From: Zygnema cylindricum | Taxonomy: Eukaryota > Streptophyta > Zygnematophyceae > Zygnematales > Zygnemataceae | Length of the DNA stretch: 64,000 nt | Assembly (NCBI GenBank): GCA_037447655.1 | Contig: JBBHKE010001558.1 | Location: 528,025 to 592,024, forward strand | Direction: 5' to 3' | Shown here: one piece after another, positions 1-12,400 of the stretch | Position numbering within the stretch: position 1 is the first letter of the stretch | Layout: each line of letters begins with the position of its first letter | Translations under genes and position numbers: made by a program | Notes under the pieces: generated by a model | Seen by the model: the letters and a program-made list of their open reading frames with translations, nothing else | Database searches by the model: none | What the model was told of the DNA's origin: nothing

Positions 1-3000
1 TTAGGTAACAATTCTTGTAATCGCTAACAATTTTTGTAATTTAGGTAATAATTCTTGTTTTCGCTAACTGTTTGTGTAACTTAGGTAACAATTCTTGTTA
101 TCGCTAACACCTTGTATAATGTAAGTAATAGTTCTTGTTATTGCTAACAGTTTTTTTAATTTAGGTAACAATTCTTGTAATCGCTAACAATTTTTGTAAT
201 TTAGGTACTAATTCTTGTTATCGCTAACTGTTTGGTTAATTTAGGTAACAATTCTTGTTATCGCAAAATGTCTGTGTAATTAAGGTAATAATTCTTTTTA
301 TCGCTAACAATTTGTGTAGTTTAAGTAACAATTATTGTTATCGCTAACAGTTTGTGTAATTTAGGTCAGAATTCTTGTTATCGCTAACTGTTTGTGTACT
401 TTAAGTATCAATTTTTGTTATCGCTAACCGTTGTATAATTTAGTTAACAATTCTTCTTATCGCGAAGATTTTGTGTAATTTAGGTCACATTTCTTGTTAT
501 CGCTCACTATTTGCGTACTTTAGGTAACAATTCTTGTTATCGCTAACAGTTTGTGTAATTTAGGAAACAATTCTTGTTATCGCTTACTGTTTGTGTAATT
601 TAGGTAACAATTTTTGTTATAGCTAACAATTTATGTAATTTAGGTAAAAATTCTTGTTATCGCTAACGGTTTGTGTAATTTAGGTAACAATTATTGTTAT
701 TGCTAACTGTTTGTGTACTTTAGGTACCAATTCCTGTTATCGCTAACTATTTGTGTAATTTAGGTAACAATTCTTGTTATCGCTAACCGTTTGTGTAATT
801 TAGGAAACAATTTTTGTTCTCGCTAAATGTTTGTATAAATATGGTAACAATTCTTGTTATCGCTAATAGTCTAAATAATTTAGGTAACAATTCTTGTTGT
901 CGCTAACTATTTGTGTAATTTAGGTAACAATTCTTGTTATCACTAACTGTTTGTGTAATTTAGGAAACAATTCTTGTTCTCGCTAAATGTTTGTATAAAT
1001 ATGCTAACAATTCTTGTTATCGCTAATAGTCTAAATAATTTAGGTAACAATTCCTGTTATCTCTAACCGTTTGTGTAATGTAGGAAACAATTCTTGTTAT
1101 CCCTTTTGTTTATGTAATTTAGGTAACAATTTTTGTTATAGCTAACAATTTTTGTAGTTTTGGTAAAAATTCTTGTTATCGCTAACGGTTTGTGTAATTT
1201 AGGTAACAATTATTGTTATCGCTAACTGTTTGTGTAATTTAGGTGACAATTTTTGTTATTGCTAACACTTCTTGTAATTTAGGTAAGAATTCTTGGTATC
1301 ACTAACTGTTTGTGTACTTTAGGTAGTAATTCTTGTTATCGCTAACAATTTTTGTAATTTAGGTGACAATTCTTGTTATCGCTAACAATTTGTGTAATTT
1401 AGGTAACAATTTTTGTTATCGCTAACAGTTTTTGTAATTTAGGTAACAGTTTTTGTTATCTTTAATTGTTTCGTTAACTTAGGTAACAATTTTTGATATA
1501 ACTAACTATTTGTGTAATTTAGGTACTAATTCCTGTTATTGCTTAGTGTTTGTGTAATTTAGGTAACAATTCTCATTATCGCTAACATTTTGTGTAATTT
1601 AGGTAACAATTCTTGTTATCACTAACTGTTTGTGTACTTTAGGTACCAATTCTTGTTATCGATAACAATTTTTGTAATTTAGGTAACAATTCTTGTTATC
1701 GCTAACAATTTGTGTAATTTAGGTAACAATTTTTGTTATCGCTAACTGTTTGTGTAATTTAGGTAACAATTTTTGTTATTGCTAACACTTTTTGTAATTT
1801 AGGTAACAATTCTTGTTATCACTAACTGTTTGTGTACTTTAGGTACCAATTCCTGTTATCGCTAACTATTTGTGTAATTTAGGTAACAATTGTTGTTATC
1901 GCTTACAATTTGTGTAATTTAGGTAACAATTTTTGTTATCGCTAACTGTTTGTGTAATTTAGGTAACAATTTTTGTTATTGCTAACATTTTTTGTAATTT
2001 AGGTAACAATTCTTGTTATCATTAACTGTTTGTGTACTTTAGGTACCAATTCGTGTTATCGCTAACTATTTGTGTAATTTAGGTAACTGTTTTTTTTATA
2101 TATAACTGTTTCGTTAACTTAGGTAACAGTTTTTGTTATTACTAACTGTTTGTGTAATTTAGGTACAAATTATTGTTATCGCTAACTGTTTGTGTAATTT
2201 AGGTAACAATTTTTGTTATCGCTAACATTTTGTGTAATTTAGGTAACAATTCTTGTTATCACTAATTGTTTGTGTACTTTAGGTACCAATTCCTGTTATC
2301 GCTAACTATTTGTGTAATTTGAGTAACAATTGTTGTTATCGCTAACAATTTTTGTAATTTAGGTAACAACTTTTGTTATCGCTAACAGTTTTTGTAATTT
2401 AGGTAACAATTTTTGTTATCTTTAACTGTTTTCTTAACTTAGGTAACAATTTTTCTTATCACTAACTGTTTGTGTACTTTAGGTACTAATTCCTGTTATC
2501 GCTAACAATTTTTGTAATTTAGGTAACAATTTTTGTTATCGCTAACAATTTGTGTAATTTAGGTAACAATTTTTGTTATCGCTAACATTTTTTGTAATTT
2601 AGGTTACAGTTTTTGTTATCTTTAACTGTTTCGTTAACTTAGGTAACAATTCTTGTTATCACTAACTGTTTGTGTACTTTAGGTACCAATTCCTGTTATC
2701 GCTAACAATTTTTGTAATTTAGGTAACAATTCTTGTTATCGTTAACAATTTGTGTAATTTAGGTAACAATTTTTGTTATCGCTAACAGTTTTTGTAATTT
2801 AGGTAACAGTTTTTGTTATCTTTAACTGTTTCGTTAACTTAAAAAACAATTTTTATTATCACTAACTGTTTGTGTAATTTAGGTACTAATTCCTGTTATC
2901 GCTAACTGTTTGTGTAATTTAGGTAACAATTCTTGTTATCGCTAACATTTTGTGTAATTTAGGTAACAATTTTTGGTATCACTAACTGTTTGTGTACTTT

Positions 3001-4260
3001 AGGTACTAATTCGTGTTATCGCTAACAATTTTTGTAATTTAGGTAACAATTCTTGTTATCGCTAACAATTTGTGTAATTTAGGTAACAATTTTTGTTATC
3101 GCTAACAGTTTTTGTAATTTAGGTAACAGTTTTTGTTATCTTTACCTGTTTCGTTAACTTAGGTAACAATTTTTGTTATCACTAACTATTTGTGTACTTT
3201 AGGTACCAATTCCTGTTATCGCTAACAATTTTTGTAATTTAGGTAACAATTCTTGTTATCTTTAACAATTTGTGTAATTTAGGTAACAATTTTTGTTATC
3301 ACTAACTGTTTGTGTACTTTAGGTACCAATTCCTGTTATCGCTAACTATTTGTGTAATTTGAGCAAAAATTCTTGTTATCGCTAACAATTTTTGTAATTT
3401 AGGTAACAATTTTTGTGATCGCTAACAGTTTTTGTAATTTAGGTAACAGTTTTTGTTATCTTTACCTGTTTCGTTAACTTAGGTAACAATTCTTGTTATC
3501 ACTAACTGTTTGTGTACTTTAGGTACCAATTCTTGTTCTCGCTAACAATTTTTGTAATTTAGGTAACAATTCTTGTTATCGCTAACAATTTGTGTAATTT
3601 AGGTAACAATTTTAGTTATCGCTAACAGTTTTTGTAATTTAGGTAACAGTTTTTGTTATCTTTAACTGTTTCGTTAACTTAGATAACATTTTTTGTTATC
3701 ACTAAGTGTTTGTGGAATTTAGGTACTAATTCCTGTTATCGCTAACTGTTTGTGTAATTTAGGTAACAATTCTTGTTATCGCTAACATTTTGTGTAATTT
3801 AGGTTACAATTTTGTTATTGGTAACAATTTTTGTAATTTAGGTAACAATTTTTGTTATTGGTAACAGTTTTTGTAATTTAGGTAACAATTCTTGTTATCA
3901 CTAACTGTTTGTGTACTTTAGGTACCAATTCTTGTTATCGCTAACTATTTGTGTAATTTAGGTAACAATTCTTGTTATCGCTAACTGTTTGTGTAATTTA
4001 GGTAACAATTCTTGTTATCTCAAACTGTTTGTGTACTTTAGGTTAGAATTCCTGTTATCGCTAACAATTTTTAAAATTTAGGTAATAATTTTTGTTATTG
4101 CTAACAGTTTTTGTAATTTAGGTAACAATTTTTGTTATCGCTAACAGTTTTGTAATTTAGGTAACACTTTTTGTTATCTTTAACTGTTTCGTTAACTTAG
4201 GTAACAATTTTTGTTATCACTAACTCTTTGTGTAATTTAGATAGTAATTCTTGTTATTGC

Positions 4261-5940
4261 TAACTATTTGTGTACTTTAGGTACCAATTTCTGTTATCGC
4301 TAACAATTTTTAAAATTTAGGTAATAATTTTTGTTATTGCTAACAGATTTTGTAATTTAGGTAACAATTTTTGCTATCACTAACTGTTTGTGTACTTTAG
4401 GAACCAATTTCTGTTATCGCTAACAATTTTTTTAATTTAGGTAACAATTCTTGTTATCGCTAACAATTTGTGTAATTTAGGTAACAATTCTTGTTATCGC
4501 TAACGTTTTTGTAATTTAGGTAACAATTTTTGTTATCTTTAACTGTTTCGTTAACTTAGATAACAATTTTTGTTATCACTTACTGTTTGTGTGATTTAGG
4601 TACTAATTCCTGTTATCGCTAACAATTTTTGTAATTTAGGTAACAATTCTTGTTTTCGCTAACAATTTGTGTAATTTAGGTAACAATTTTTGTTATCGCT
4701 AACTCTTTGTGTAATATAGGTAACAATTTTTGTTATTGGTAACAATTTTTGTAATTTAGGTAACAATTCTTGTTATCACTAACTCTTTGTGTACTTTAGG
4801 TACCAATTCTTGTTATCGCTAACTATTTGTGTAATTTAGGTAACAATTCTTGTTATCGCTAACAGTTTTTGTAATTTAGGTAACAGTTTTTGTTATCTTT
4901 AACTGTTTCGTTAACTTAGATAACAATTTTTGTTATCACTAACTATTTTTGTAATTTAGGTAACAATTCTTGTTATCACTAACTATTTGTGTACTTTAGG
5001 TACCAATTCTTGTTATCGCTAACTATTTGTGTAATTTACGTAACAATTCTTGTTATCGCTAACTGTTTGTGTAATTTAGGTAACAATTCTTGTTATCTCT
5101 AACTATTTGTGTACTTTAGGTACGAATTCCTGTTATCGCTAACAATTTTTAAAATTTAGGTAATAATTTTTGTTATTGCTAACAGATTTTGTAATTTAGG
5201 TAACAATTTTTGCTATCACTAACTGTTTGTGTACTTTAGGTACCAATTTCTGTTATCGCTAACAATTTTTTTAATTTAGGTAACAATTCTTGTTATCGCT
5301 AACAATTTGTGTAATTTAGGTAACAATTCTTGTTATCGCTAACAGTTTTTGTAATTTAGGTAACAATTTTTGTTATCTTTAACTGTTTCGTTAACTTAGA
5401 TAACAATTTTTGTTATCACTTACTGTTTGTGTGATTTAGGTACTAATTCCTGTTATCGCTAACAATTTTTGTAATTTAGGTAACAATTCTTGTTTTCGCT
5501 AACAATTTGTGTAATTTAGGTAACAATTTTTGTTATCGCTAACTCTTTGTGTAATATAGGTAACAATTTTTGTTATTGGTAACAATTTTTGTAATTTAGG
5601 TAACAATTCTTGTTATCACTAACTCTTTGTGTACTTTAGGTACCAATTCTTGTTATCGCTAACTATTTGTGTAATTTAGGTAACAATTATTGTTATCGCT
5701 AACAGTTTTTGTAATTTAGGTAACAGTTTTTGTTATCTTTAACTGTTTCGTTAACTTAGATAACAATTTTTGTTATCACTAACTGTTTTTGTAATTTAGG
5801 TAACAATTCTTGTTATCACTAACTATTTGTGTACTTTAGGTACCAATTCTTGTTATCGCTAACTATTTGTGTAATTTAGGTAACAATTCTTGTTATCGCT
5901 AACTGTTTGTGTAATTTAGGTAACAATTCTTGTTATCTCT
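4261..5940. repeat. Higher-order repeat: 840-bp tandem duplication (21 monomers)
   Basis: Positions 4261-5100 and 5101-5940 align with an offset of 839 then 840 bases, with only scattered substitutions; the one-base shift is a deletion near 4505. Rows 4561-4800 and 5401-5640 read identically. The order of variant monomers (CTTTAACTGTTTCG type, TTGGTAACAATT type, GTACTTTAGG type) is preserved, which marks a block duplication rather than independent monomer drift. Confidence 0.85.
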
Positions 5941-6060
5941 AACTGTTTGTGTACTTTAGGTACCAATTCCTGTTATCGCTAATAATTTTTTTAATTTTGG
6001 TAACAATTCTTGTTATCGCTAAGAATTTGTGTAATTTAGGTAACAATTTTTGGTATCGCT

Positions 6061-9000
6061 AACTGTTTGTGTTATTTAGGTAACAATTTTTGTTATCGCT
6101 AACTGTTTGTGTACTTTAGGTACCAATTCTTGTTATCGCTAACAATTTTTGTAATTTAGGTAACAATTCTTGTAATCGCCAACAATTTGTGTAATTTAGG
6201 TAACAATTTTTGTTATCACTAACTGTTTGTGTACTTTAGGTACTAATTCCTGTTATCGCTAACAGTTTTGATAATTTAGGTAACAATTTTTGTTATCTTT
6301 AACTGTTTCGTTAACTTAGGTAACAACTTTTGTTATCACTAACTGTTTGTGTACTTTAGGTACCAATTCCTGTTATCGCTAACAATTTTTGTAATTTAGG
6401 TAACAATTTTTGTTATCGCTAACAGTTTTTGTAATTTAGGTAACAGTTTTTGTTATCTTTACCTGTTTCGTTAACTTAGGTAACAATTCTTGTTATCACT
6501 AACTGTTTGTGAACTTTAGGTTCCAATTCTTGTTATCGCTAACAATTTTTGTAATTTAGGTAACAATTATTGTTATCGCTAACAATATGTGTAATTTAGG
6601 TAACAATTTTAGTTATCGCTAACAGTTTTTGTAATTTAGGTAACAGTGTTTGTTATCTTTAACTGTTTCGTTAACTTAGATAACAATTTTTGTTATCACT
6701 AACTGTTTGTGTAATTTAGGTACTAATTCCTGTTATCGCTAACTGTTTGTGTAATTTAGGTAACAATTCTTGTTATCGCTAACATTTTGTGTAATTTAGG
6801 TAACAATTTTTGTTATCACTAACTGTTTGTGTAATTTAGGTACTAATTTCTGTTATCGCTAACAATTTTTGTAATTTAGGTAACAATTATTGTTATCGCT
6901 AACAATTTGTGTAATTTAGGTAACAATTTTTGTTATTGCTAACTGTTTGTGTAATTTAGGTAACAATTTTTGTTATTGCTAACAGTTTTTGTAATTTAGG
7001 TAACAACTCTTGTTATCACTAACTGTTTGTGTACTTTAGGTACCAATTCTTGTTATCGCTAACTATTTGTGTAATTTAGGTAACAATTCTTGTTATCGCT
7101 AACTGTTTGTGTACTTTAGGTATCAATTCTTGTTATCTCTAACTGTTTGTGTACTTTAGGTACGAATTCCTGTTATCGCTAACAATTTTTAAAATTTAGG
7201 TAATAATTTTTGTTATTGCTAACAGTTTTTGTAATTTAGGTAACAATTCTTCTTATCACTAACTGTTTGTGTACTTTAGGTACCAATTCCTGTTATCGCT
7301 AACTATTTGTGTAATTTAGGTAACAATTCTTGTTATTGCTAACAATTTGTGTAATTTAGGTAACAATTTTTGTTATCGCTAACAGTTTTTGTAATTTAGG
7401 TAACACTTTTTGTTATCTTTAACTGTTTCGTTAACTTAGGTAACAATTTTTGTTATAATTTTGTGTAATTTAGGTAGTAATTCTTGTTATCGGTAACTAT
7501 TTGTGTACTTTAGGTACCAATTCCTGTTATCGCTAACAATTTTTAAAATTTAGGTAATAATTTTTGTTATTGCTAACAGATTTTGTAATTTAGGTAACAA
7601 TTTTTGTTATCACTAACTGTTTCTGTATTTTAGGTACCAATTCCTGTTATCGCTAACAATTTTTTTAATTTAGGTAACAATTCTTGTTATCGCTAACAAT
7701 TTGTGTAATTTAGGTAACAATTTTTGTTATTGCTAACTGTTTGTGTTATTTAGGTAACAATTCTTGTTATCTCTAACTGTTTGTGTACTTTAGGTACCAA
7801 TTCTTGTTATCGCTAACAATTTTTGTAATTTAGGTAACAATTCTTGTAATCGCTAACAATTTGTGTAATTTAGGTAACAATTTTTGTTATCACTAACTGT
7901 TTGTGTACTTTAGGTACCAATTCCTGTTATTGCTAACAGTTTTTGTAATATAGGTAACAATTTTTGTTATCTTTAACTGTTTCGTTAACTTAGGTAACAA
8001 TTTTTGTTATCACTAACTGTTTGTGTACTTTAGGTACCAATTCCTGTTATCGCTAACAATTTTTGTAATTTAGGTAACAATTTTTGTTATCGCTAACAGT
8101 TTTTGTAATTTAGGTAACAGTTTTTGTTATCTTTACCTGTTTCGTTAACTTAGGTAACAATTCTTGTTATCACTAACTGTTTGTGTACTTTAGGTACCAA
8201 TTCTTGTTATCGCTAACAATTTTTGTAATTTAGGTAACAATTATTGTTATCGCTAACAATTTGTGTAATTTAGGTAACAATTTTAGTTATCGCTAACAGT
8301 TTTTGTAATTTAGGTAACAGTTTTTGTTATCTTTAACTGTTTCGTTAACTTAGATAACAATTTTTGTTATCACTAACTGTTTGTGTAATTTAGGTACTAA
8401 TTCCTGTTATCGCTAACTGTTTCTGTAATTTAGGTAACAATTCTTGTTATCGCTAACATTTTGTGTAATTTAGGTAACAATTTTTGTTATCATTAAGTGT
8501 TTGTGTAATTTAGGTACTAATTCCTGTTATCGCTAACAATTTTTGTAATTTAGGTAACAATTCTTGTTTTCGCTAAAAATTTGTGTAATTTAGGTAACAA
8601 TTTTTTTTATCGCTAACTGTTTGCGTAATTTAGGTCACAATTTTTGTTATTGCTAACAGTTTTTGTAATTTAGGTAACAATTCTTGTTATCGCTAACAAT
8701 TTGTGTAATTTAGGTAACAATTTTTGTTATCGCTAACTGTTTGTGTAATTTAGGTAACAATTCTTGTTATCTCTAACTGTTTGTGTACTTTAGGTACGAA
8801 TTCCTGTTATCGCTAACAATTTTTAAAATTTAGGTAATAATTTTTGTTATTGCTAACAGTTTTTGTAATTTAGGTAACAATTCTTGTTATCACTAACTGT
8901 TTCTGTACTTTAGGTACCAATTCCTGTTATCGCTAACTATTTGTGTAATTTAGGTAACAATTCTTGTTATTGCTAACAATTTGTGTAATTTAGGTAACAA

Positions 9001-9100
9001 TTTTTGTTATCGCTAACACTTTTTGTTATCTTTAACTGTTTCGTTAACTTAGGTAACAATTTTTGTTACAACTAATTGTTTGTGTAATTTAGGTAGTAAC
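6061..9100. repeat. Higher-order repeat: about 1.67-kb duplicated block
   Basis: The block starting near 6061 reappears about 1674 bases downstream. Matching points are 6121 and 7795, 6301 and 7975, and 6661 and 8335. The offset is 1680 (42 monomers) minus 6, explained by a 6-base deletion near 7456. From about 7141 the offset becomes 1634, one monomer less. The period is close to twice the 840-bp unit seen just upstream. Confidence 0.75.
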
Positions 9101-9299
9101 TCTTGTTATCGCTAACTATTTGTGTACTTTAGGTACCAATTCCTGTTATCGCTAACAATTTTTAAAATTTAGGTAATAATTTTTGTTATTGCTAACAGAT
9201 TTTGTAATTTAGGTAACAATTTTTGTTATCACTAACTGTTTGTGTACTTTAGGTACCAATTCGTGTTATCGCTAACAGTTTTTGTAATTTAGGTAACAC

Positions 9300-9309
9300 N
9301 NNNNNNNNN
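9300..9309. other. Assembly gap (10 N)
   Basis: Ten N bases. The left flank is satellite; the right flank starts in the middle of an LTR. The true gap is therefore probably much longer than 10 bases and probably held the remainder of an LTR retrotransposon. Confidence 0.98.
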
Positions 9310-9498
9310 TTTCGGAGATCCGTGATTCTTTTTGCGTTTGACTCAGGGGAGTCTTGTCCTCACAAGGGTGAGAGTGGTCATAATATTTGTGTGCCTGGGT
9401 GGCGCTTATTCAGCGGGAAAGTAGAAGGGGCAAATATTATCCTAGAGGCTTTACATAGGCTGCTCATTCTGTGGGTCAATGGAGACCACAGAATTTCA
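9310..9498 (+). mobile_element. 3' stub of a family C-like LTR (truncated by the gap)
   Basis: This 189-bp segment matches the end of family C LTRs: GTGATTCTTTTTGC, then ACTCAGGGGAGTC, then AGAGGCTT, then CAATGGAGACCACAGAATTTCA, ending in CA at 9498 just before satellite resumes. It is closest to the minus-strand copy at 21487-21670, sharing TTGACTCA-GGGGAGTCTTGTC-like and TAGGCTGCTCATTCTG-like stretches. The embedded ATG near 9479 corresponds to the gag start codon that family C carries inside its LTR. A 60-codon open frame across this segment is not a real gene. The body of the element and its left TSD are missing in the gap. Confidence 0.8.
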
Positions 9499-12400
9499 CG
9501 TTAACTTTTTGTGTAATTTAGGTAAGAAATCTTGTTAACGCTAACTATTTGTGTAATTTAGGTAACAATTATTGTTATCGCTAACAATTTGTGTAATTTA
9601 GGTAACAACTGTTTTTATCACTAACTGTTAGTGTATTTTAGGTGACAATTCTTGTTATGGCTAACAATTTGTGTAAGTTAGAAAACACTTTTTGTTATCG
9701 CTAACAGTTTGTGTAATTTAGGAAACAATTTTTGTTATCGCTAACTGTTTGTGTTATTAAGGTAACAATTCTTGTTATCGCTAACTGTTTGTGTAATTAA
9801 GGTAACAATACTTGTTATCGCTAACAATTTGTGTAAGTTAGGTAACCATTCTTATTAGCGCTAACAGTTTATGTAAGTTAGATAATAATTACTGTTATCG
9901 CTAACAATTTGTGAAATTTAGGTTACAATTCTTGTTACCGCTAATTTTTTGTGTAATTTAGGTAATAATTCTTGTTATCGCTAAAAGTTTGTGTAATTTA
10001 GGTAACAATTCTTATTATCGCTAACAATTTGTGTAATTTAGGTTACTTTCTTGTTATCGCTAACAGTTTGTGTAATTTAGGTAACAATTCCTGTTATCTC
10101 TAACTATTTGTGTAATTTAGGTAATATTTCTTGTTATCGCTATCAATATTTGTAATTTAGGTTACAATTCTTGTTATTGCTAACTGTTTGTGTAATATAG
10201 GTAACAATTCATGTAATCACTAACAGTGTGTGTAATTTAGGTAGCAATTCTTGTTATAACTGACTTTTTTTGTAATTTATGTTAAAATTCTTATAATCGC
10301 TAACAGTTTCTGTAATTTAGGTAACAATTCTTGTTATTACTAACTGTTTCTGTTATTTAGATAACAATTTTTGTTATCGCTAACAATTTGTGTAAGTTAG
10401 GTAACAATTCTTGTTATCGCTAACTGTTTCTGTAATTCAGGTAACAATTATTGTTATCGCTAACAATTTGTGTAATTTAGGTTACGCTTCTTGTTTATGC
10501 TAATAGTTTGTGTAATTTAGGTCACAATTTTTGTTATCGCTAATTGTTTGTGTATTTTAGGTAACAATTTTTGTTAACGCTGACAATTTGTATAAGTTAG
10601 ATAACAATTCCTGATTTTGCCAACGGTTTGCGTAAGTTAGATAATATTTTATGTTAACGCTAACAGTTTGTGTAAGTTAGGTAACCATTCTTATTAGCGC
10701 TAACAGTTTTTGTAAGTTAGATAATAACTACTGTTATCGCTAACTATTTGTGTAATTTAGGTAACAATTCTTGTTATCGCTAAAAATTTGTGTATTTTAG
10801 GTAACAATTCTTATTATCGCTAACAATTTGTGTAATTAAGGTTACAATTCTTGCTATCGTAACAGCTTGTGTAATTGAGGTAACATTCTTGTTATCGCTA
10901 AAAGTTTGTTTAATTTAGGTAACAATTGTTGTTATCACTAACTGTTTGTGTAATTTAGGTGACAGTTTTTGTTACCGCTAACAGCTTCTGTAATTTAGGT
11001 AACAATTCTTGTTATCGCTAACTGTTTTATGTAATTAAGGTAACAATTTTTATTATCCCTAACACTTTGTGTATGTAATTTAGGTATCAATTCCTTGTTA
11101 TAACTAACTTTTTCTCTAATTCAGGTAAGGATTCTTGTTATCGCTTATAGTTTCTGTAATTTAGGTAACAATTCTTGTTATCGCTAACCATTTGCGTAAT
11201 TTAGGTAACAATTCTCGTTAGCGCTAACAGTATGTGTAAGTTAGATAACAATTCCTATTAATGCTTACAGTTTACGTAAGTTAGATAACAATTTTTGTTA
11301 GCGCTACAGTTTATGTAATTTAGGTAACCATTCTTGTTAACGCTAATAGTGTGTGTAAGTTAGATAATAATTCCTGTTATCCCTAACTATTTGTGTCGTA
11401 TAGGTAACAACTCTTGTTATCGCTAACAATTTGTGTAATTTAGGTTACAATTCTTGTTATCGCTAACTGTTTGTGTAATTTAGGGAAAAATTTCTTGTTA
11501 TCGCTAAAAGTTTGTGTAATTTAGGTAACAATTGTTGTTATCGCGAACTATTTGTGTAATTTAGGCAACAATTCTTATTATCGTTAACTGTTTGTGTAAT
11601 TTAGGTAAGAAATCCTGTTAACGCTAACTATTTGTGTAATTTAGGTAACAATTCTTGTTATCGCTAACAATTAATGTAATTTAGGTAACAACTGTTTTTA
11701 TCACTAACTGTTTGTGTATTTTAGGTGACAATTCTTGTTATGGCTAACAATTTGTGTAATTTAGGTAACAATTGTTTTTATCGTTAACTGTTTGTGTAAT
11801 TTAGGTAACAATCCCTATTAGCGCAACATTGTTTTGGCATTAGTTTGTGTAATTTAGGTAACAATTACTGTTATCGCTAACTGTTTATAAAATTTAGGTG
11901 AAAATTCCTGTTATCGCTAACTTTTTGTGTAATTTAAATATATATTCTTGTTATCGCTAACTGTGTGTAATGTAGGTAACAATTCCTTTTACCGCTAACA
12001 GTTTGTGTAATTTAGGCGACAATTCTTGTTATCGCTAACAACTTGTGTAAGTTAGAAAACAATTCTTGTTATCGCTAACAATTTGTGTAATATAGGTTAG
12101 ATTCTTGTCATCGCTAATAGTTTGTGTAATTTAGGTGACAATTCTTGTTATCGCTAACTGTTTGGGTAATTAAGGTAACAATTTTTATTAGACCTAACAG
12201 TTTGTGTAATTTAGGTAACAATTCCTTGTTATAATTAACTTTTTTTCTAATTTAGAAAACAATTATTGTTATCGCTAACAATTCTGTAATTTAGGTAACA
12301 ATACTTGTTATCGCTAACAATTTGTGTAAGTTAGGTAACCATCTTATTAACGCTAACAGTTTATGTAAGTTAGATAATAATTACTGTTATCACTATCTAT

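Larger units (their letters stand above)
1..9299. repeat. 40-bp satellite array S1 (left subfamily)
   Basis: Uninterrupted head-to-tail array of a 40-bp AT-rich monomer read as TTAGGTAACAATTCTTGTTA followed by TCGCTAACAGTTTGTGTAAT. Diagnostic variants of this array are monomers with GTACTTTAGGTACCAATTCC and monomers with CTTTAACTGTTTCGTTAACTT. These recur in a patterned way from about 1.3 kb onward, giving higher-order repeats. The 1-1300 part is more irregular. The variant GTGTAAGTTAGATAAC, abundant to the right of 9.5 kb, was not seen here. No credible gene lies inside; frames are closed by the monomer itself. Confidence 0.97.

Noticed and set aside
1-9299. Telomere-like repeat, because each monomer contains TTTAGG
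   Set aside because: The unit is 40 bp with a fixed long sequence and no (TTTAGGG)n tract; it is an ordinary satellite.
1-9299. CRISPR-like array of regular repeats
   Set aside because: There are no unique spacers; the repeats are head-to-tail with no intervening sequence, and the content is eukaryotic.
9322-9504. 60-codon plus-strand open frame as a gene
   Set aside because: It lies in an LTR remnant truncated by the gap and resembles no protein; the only meaningful ATG there is the gag start at the LTR end in another frame.
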